A DNA stretch of 10,790 bases from Larix sibirica (lineage: Eukaryota; Streptophyta; Pinopsida; Pinales; Pinaceae). The position numbers were made by a program, and so were the translations under genes. Below the pieces are notes generated by a model that made no database searches, was not told the DNA's origin, and saw nothing but the letters and a program-made list of their open reading frames with translations. Where the stretch lies: assembly GCA_004151065.3 (NCBI GenBank), contig NWUY0304884693.1, positions 1,267 through 12,056 on the forward strand. The letters run 5' to 3'. Of this stretch, positions 9,321 through 10,790 are shown piece by piece. Every line of letters starts with the position of its first letter. Positions within the stretch are counted from its first letter, which is position 1.

Positions 9321-10097
9321 TTGAGGTGCAAAGATGTAGGACATACAATAAAGAATTATAAGGGCTTAGGGGAAACAAATTCAGTTAAATACTCAATTGA
9401 TGTAGAGTTTGAACCCATTATAGAAACAAAGCATATTTTTAGAAGTTTGGGAGAGATAAGAGGAAATATAAACATGATCAAAGGAATAAAGGATTTAAAC
9501 CTCCTTTCTTATGGATCCAACCAAATTCATATCAACAAAGAAATCCAACTTAGCATGGTCCTGGAATAGCAGAGTCGCGAGAAAAAGGAACAAGGAAAAA
9601 TCTCAAGTGTTAGGGATGGGAAGGAGATCACATGTATAGAGATTTTCCTCGTATAGTAGATAGAATAAGGACTATGCACAACATGCAAGAATAAATCATT
9701 GTGGAAGATGTGGCCAGAAACATTCCCAAAATATATGCAATCGTAGATAATAAACAAGAAAAGCATACTCCAACAAGATTGAGGTTGAAGGTAAGATTCC
9801 CAATCAACCCATTTCCATTTAATTGATTTGGGAGCATGTCATAGTTATATTGATCCTAATTTGGTTGAAATATTTCAGCTAAAGAGAAGTAAGCATGGAA
9901 AATCCTAATGCTTCAATTGGCTACTAGAACAAAAAGGAAAATCAATGGGTTAGTAAGGGGTTGTCCATTAGATATGAATGGATTGCATACTTTTTCATAT
10001 TTGAACATAATTCCAGTTGGTTCCTATGATGTTATTATTGGGATGGACTAGTTGGATGCACATCATGTTATTTTGGATTGTCATAATGAGACTCACT
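9321..10097 (+). pseudogene. Gypsy gag C-terminus and aspartic protease, broken
   Basis: The gag end is uncertain: RCKDVGHTIKNYKG (9324-9365) resembles a CCHC zinc knuckle (C, then GH, then a final position now Tyr; first Cys position is Ser), suggesting a decayed nucleocapsid motif. A linker reading IIVEDVARNIPKIYA (from 9695) precedes the protease. The protease is clear: the active-site region reads LIDLGACHSYI (9819-9851), where retroviral-type proteases have D-S/T-G-A, and the C-terminal flap-side motif reads YDVIIGMD (10025-10048) followed by a TAG stop where Trp is usual, then LDAHHVILDC. The frame changes near 9776-9781, 9818, 9905 and 10097, and stops lie at 9692 and 10049. No active enzyme is possible. 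The protease would normally cut the gag-pol polyprotein inside the virus-like particle. Confidence 0.7.
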
Positions 10098-10790
10098 TGT
10101 CTTGATGAAGAAGGAGACTAGAAGATAGCGAAAGGATTTCCAAGGCCTATTTCCATAAGGGAAATTTGACCTATGCAGTTGAAAAGATATTTTAGAAAAG
10201 AGTGTCAGTTGTCTGCAACTCATGTGGAATATCCATAGAAGATTACAATTCAAAGTGGAGAGAAATTTCCATTGTTTCAGGAGTTTGTATATGTTTTTGA
10301 AGAAATACCAAGATTTCCACCAAAAAGGGACGTTGATTTCTCTATTGACTTAGTGCCTAGAGCTACCCTAGTTTCCAAAATTCCATACAAAATGAGTATA
10401 TATGAGTTGAAGGAGTTACATATATAGCTAGAAGAATTGTTGAAGAAAGGATACATAAACCCAAGTGTGTCCCCTTGAAGAGAACTAGTAGTCTTTGTAA
10501 AGAAGAATGATGGGACATTGGGGTTGTGCATTGAATTCAAGCAATTGAACAAGGTCATGGTGAGGAATAAGTGTCATCTACCTAGAATTGATGATTTTTT
10601 TTATCATCTAAAAAGAGAAAATGTACTCTCAAAAATAGATTTGAGATTAGGCTACCATCAAGTGAGGATAAAATAAGAATACATTAGCAACACAACTTTT
10701 AGAACTAGGTATGGTCACTATGAATTCGTAGTGGTTCCATTTGGGTTAAAAAATGCACTAGCTACCTTTATGTGTTTGAAGAATGGAATA
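10098..10790 (+). pseudogene. Gypsy reverse transcriptase, N-terminal part, broken
   Basis: One frame from 10098 to the window end carries the Ty3/gypsy RT: the pre-RT tether with QLKRYFRKECQL (10176-10211) and PPKRDVDFSIDLVP (10317-10358), then [50 protein letters not shown] (10629-10673), [17 protein letters not shown] and NALATFMC (10752-10775). RT copies the element RNA into DNA. The catalytic YxDD lies beyond the window; the first catalytic Asp is that in KIDL. The frame is continuous but has in-frame stops at 10119, 10167, 10236, 10425, 10476 and 10674, and replaced key residues (Leu for the usual Ser in DLRSGYHQ, Leu for Pro in NAPATF). The reading was chosen because the motifs fall in the family order at the usual spacing. 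Confidence 0.92.

Larger units (their letters stand above)
5695..10790 (+). mobile_element. Ty3/gypsy LTR retrotransposon, decayed, cut by window end
   Basis: Order on the plus strand: LTR with TG...CA ends, tRNA-Met primer site, leader and gag region, protease, then reverse transcriptase running off the window. Protease before RT with no integrase between is compatible with gypsy (copia places integrase before RT), and the RT motifs are of gypsy type ([20 protein letters not shown]). The TGTAACACCC start and the RT wording are reminiscent of plant chromovirus-like lineages such as Tekay, but lineage is not settled without the integrase and chromodomain, which are outside the window. Stops and frame changes throughout show it cannot make its proteins. 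No nested insertion is proven, although the 2.4-kb gap from primer site to the first gag trace is long. Confidence 0.85.

Noticed and set aside
9694-9747. A CCHC-like zinc-knuckle reading, CGRCGQKHSQNIC, in the frame starting at 9694
   Set aside because: It is followed at once by two TAA stops, its Cys-His spacing is one residue short of the usual CCHC box, and another frame over the same bases (from 9695) reads open and fits the linker before gypsy proteases better. It could still be real if those stops are decay.
1-10790. tRNA or rRNA genes, CRISPR arrays, bacterial-style operons
   Set aside because: None found; the only tRNA-related words are the two retroelement primer sites, and the repeats lack the regular short-repeat and unique-spacer pattern of CRISPR.

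Overview
The window looks like intergenic DNA from a large, repeat-rich seed-plant genome. It is strongly AT-rich, has no convincing host gene, and holds plant-type LTR retrotransposon remains: initiator-Met tRNA primer sites, a TGTAACACCC LTR start, and a Ty3/gypsy protease and reverse transcriptase. Nothing bacterial was seen (no operons, no ribosome-binding-site-led ORFs, no CRISPR). The species cannot be named; conifer or large-genome angiosperm both fit.

Bases 1-1120 are a tandem array with a unit of about 333 bp. Each unit is itself made of two related halves. The array is followed, on the minus strand, by a tRNA-Met-type primer binding site (1284-1295) and what looks like one end of an LTR starting at 1297. 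The array may therefore be the internal region of a minus-strand LTR element. Bases 1879-5694 are gene-free and contain only repeats: an 18-bp direct repeat, a 159-bp foldback hairpin (2270-2428), a 150-bp tandem duplication (3359-3667), a 31-bp tandem pair (3779-3840), and a possible 995-bp terminal-inverted-repeat element (4102-5096) with a 50-bp tandem repeat near its right end.

From 5695 to the window end lies a plus-strand Ty3/gypsy retrotransposon cut off by the window: 5' LTR (5695-6949), primer site (6953-6964), a long unrecognisable leader/gag stretch, then a decayed gag end/protease (about 9321-10097) and the N-terminal part of reverse transcriptase (10098-10790). The coding part has at least four frame changes and many in-frame stops, so it is a dead copy. 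Several of its lesions fit C-to-T (or G-to-A) change at CAG/CTG sites, as expected from long-term CHG methylation in plants.

No functional gene set is present. The main points of interest are the nested repeat array joined to an LTR/primer site, the long foldback, the candidate TIR element, and the methylation-like decay signature.
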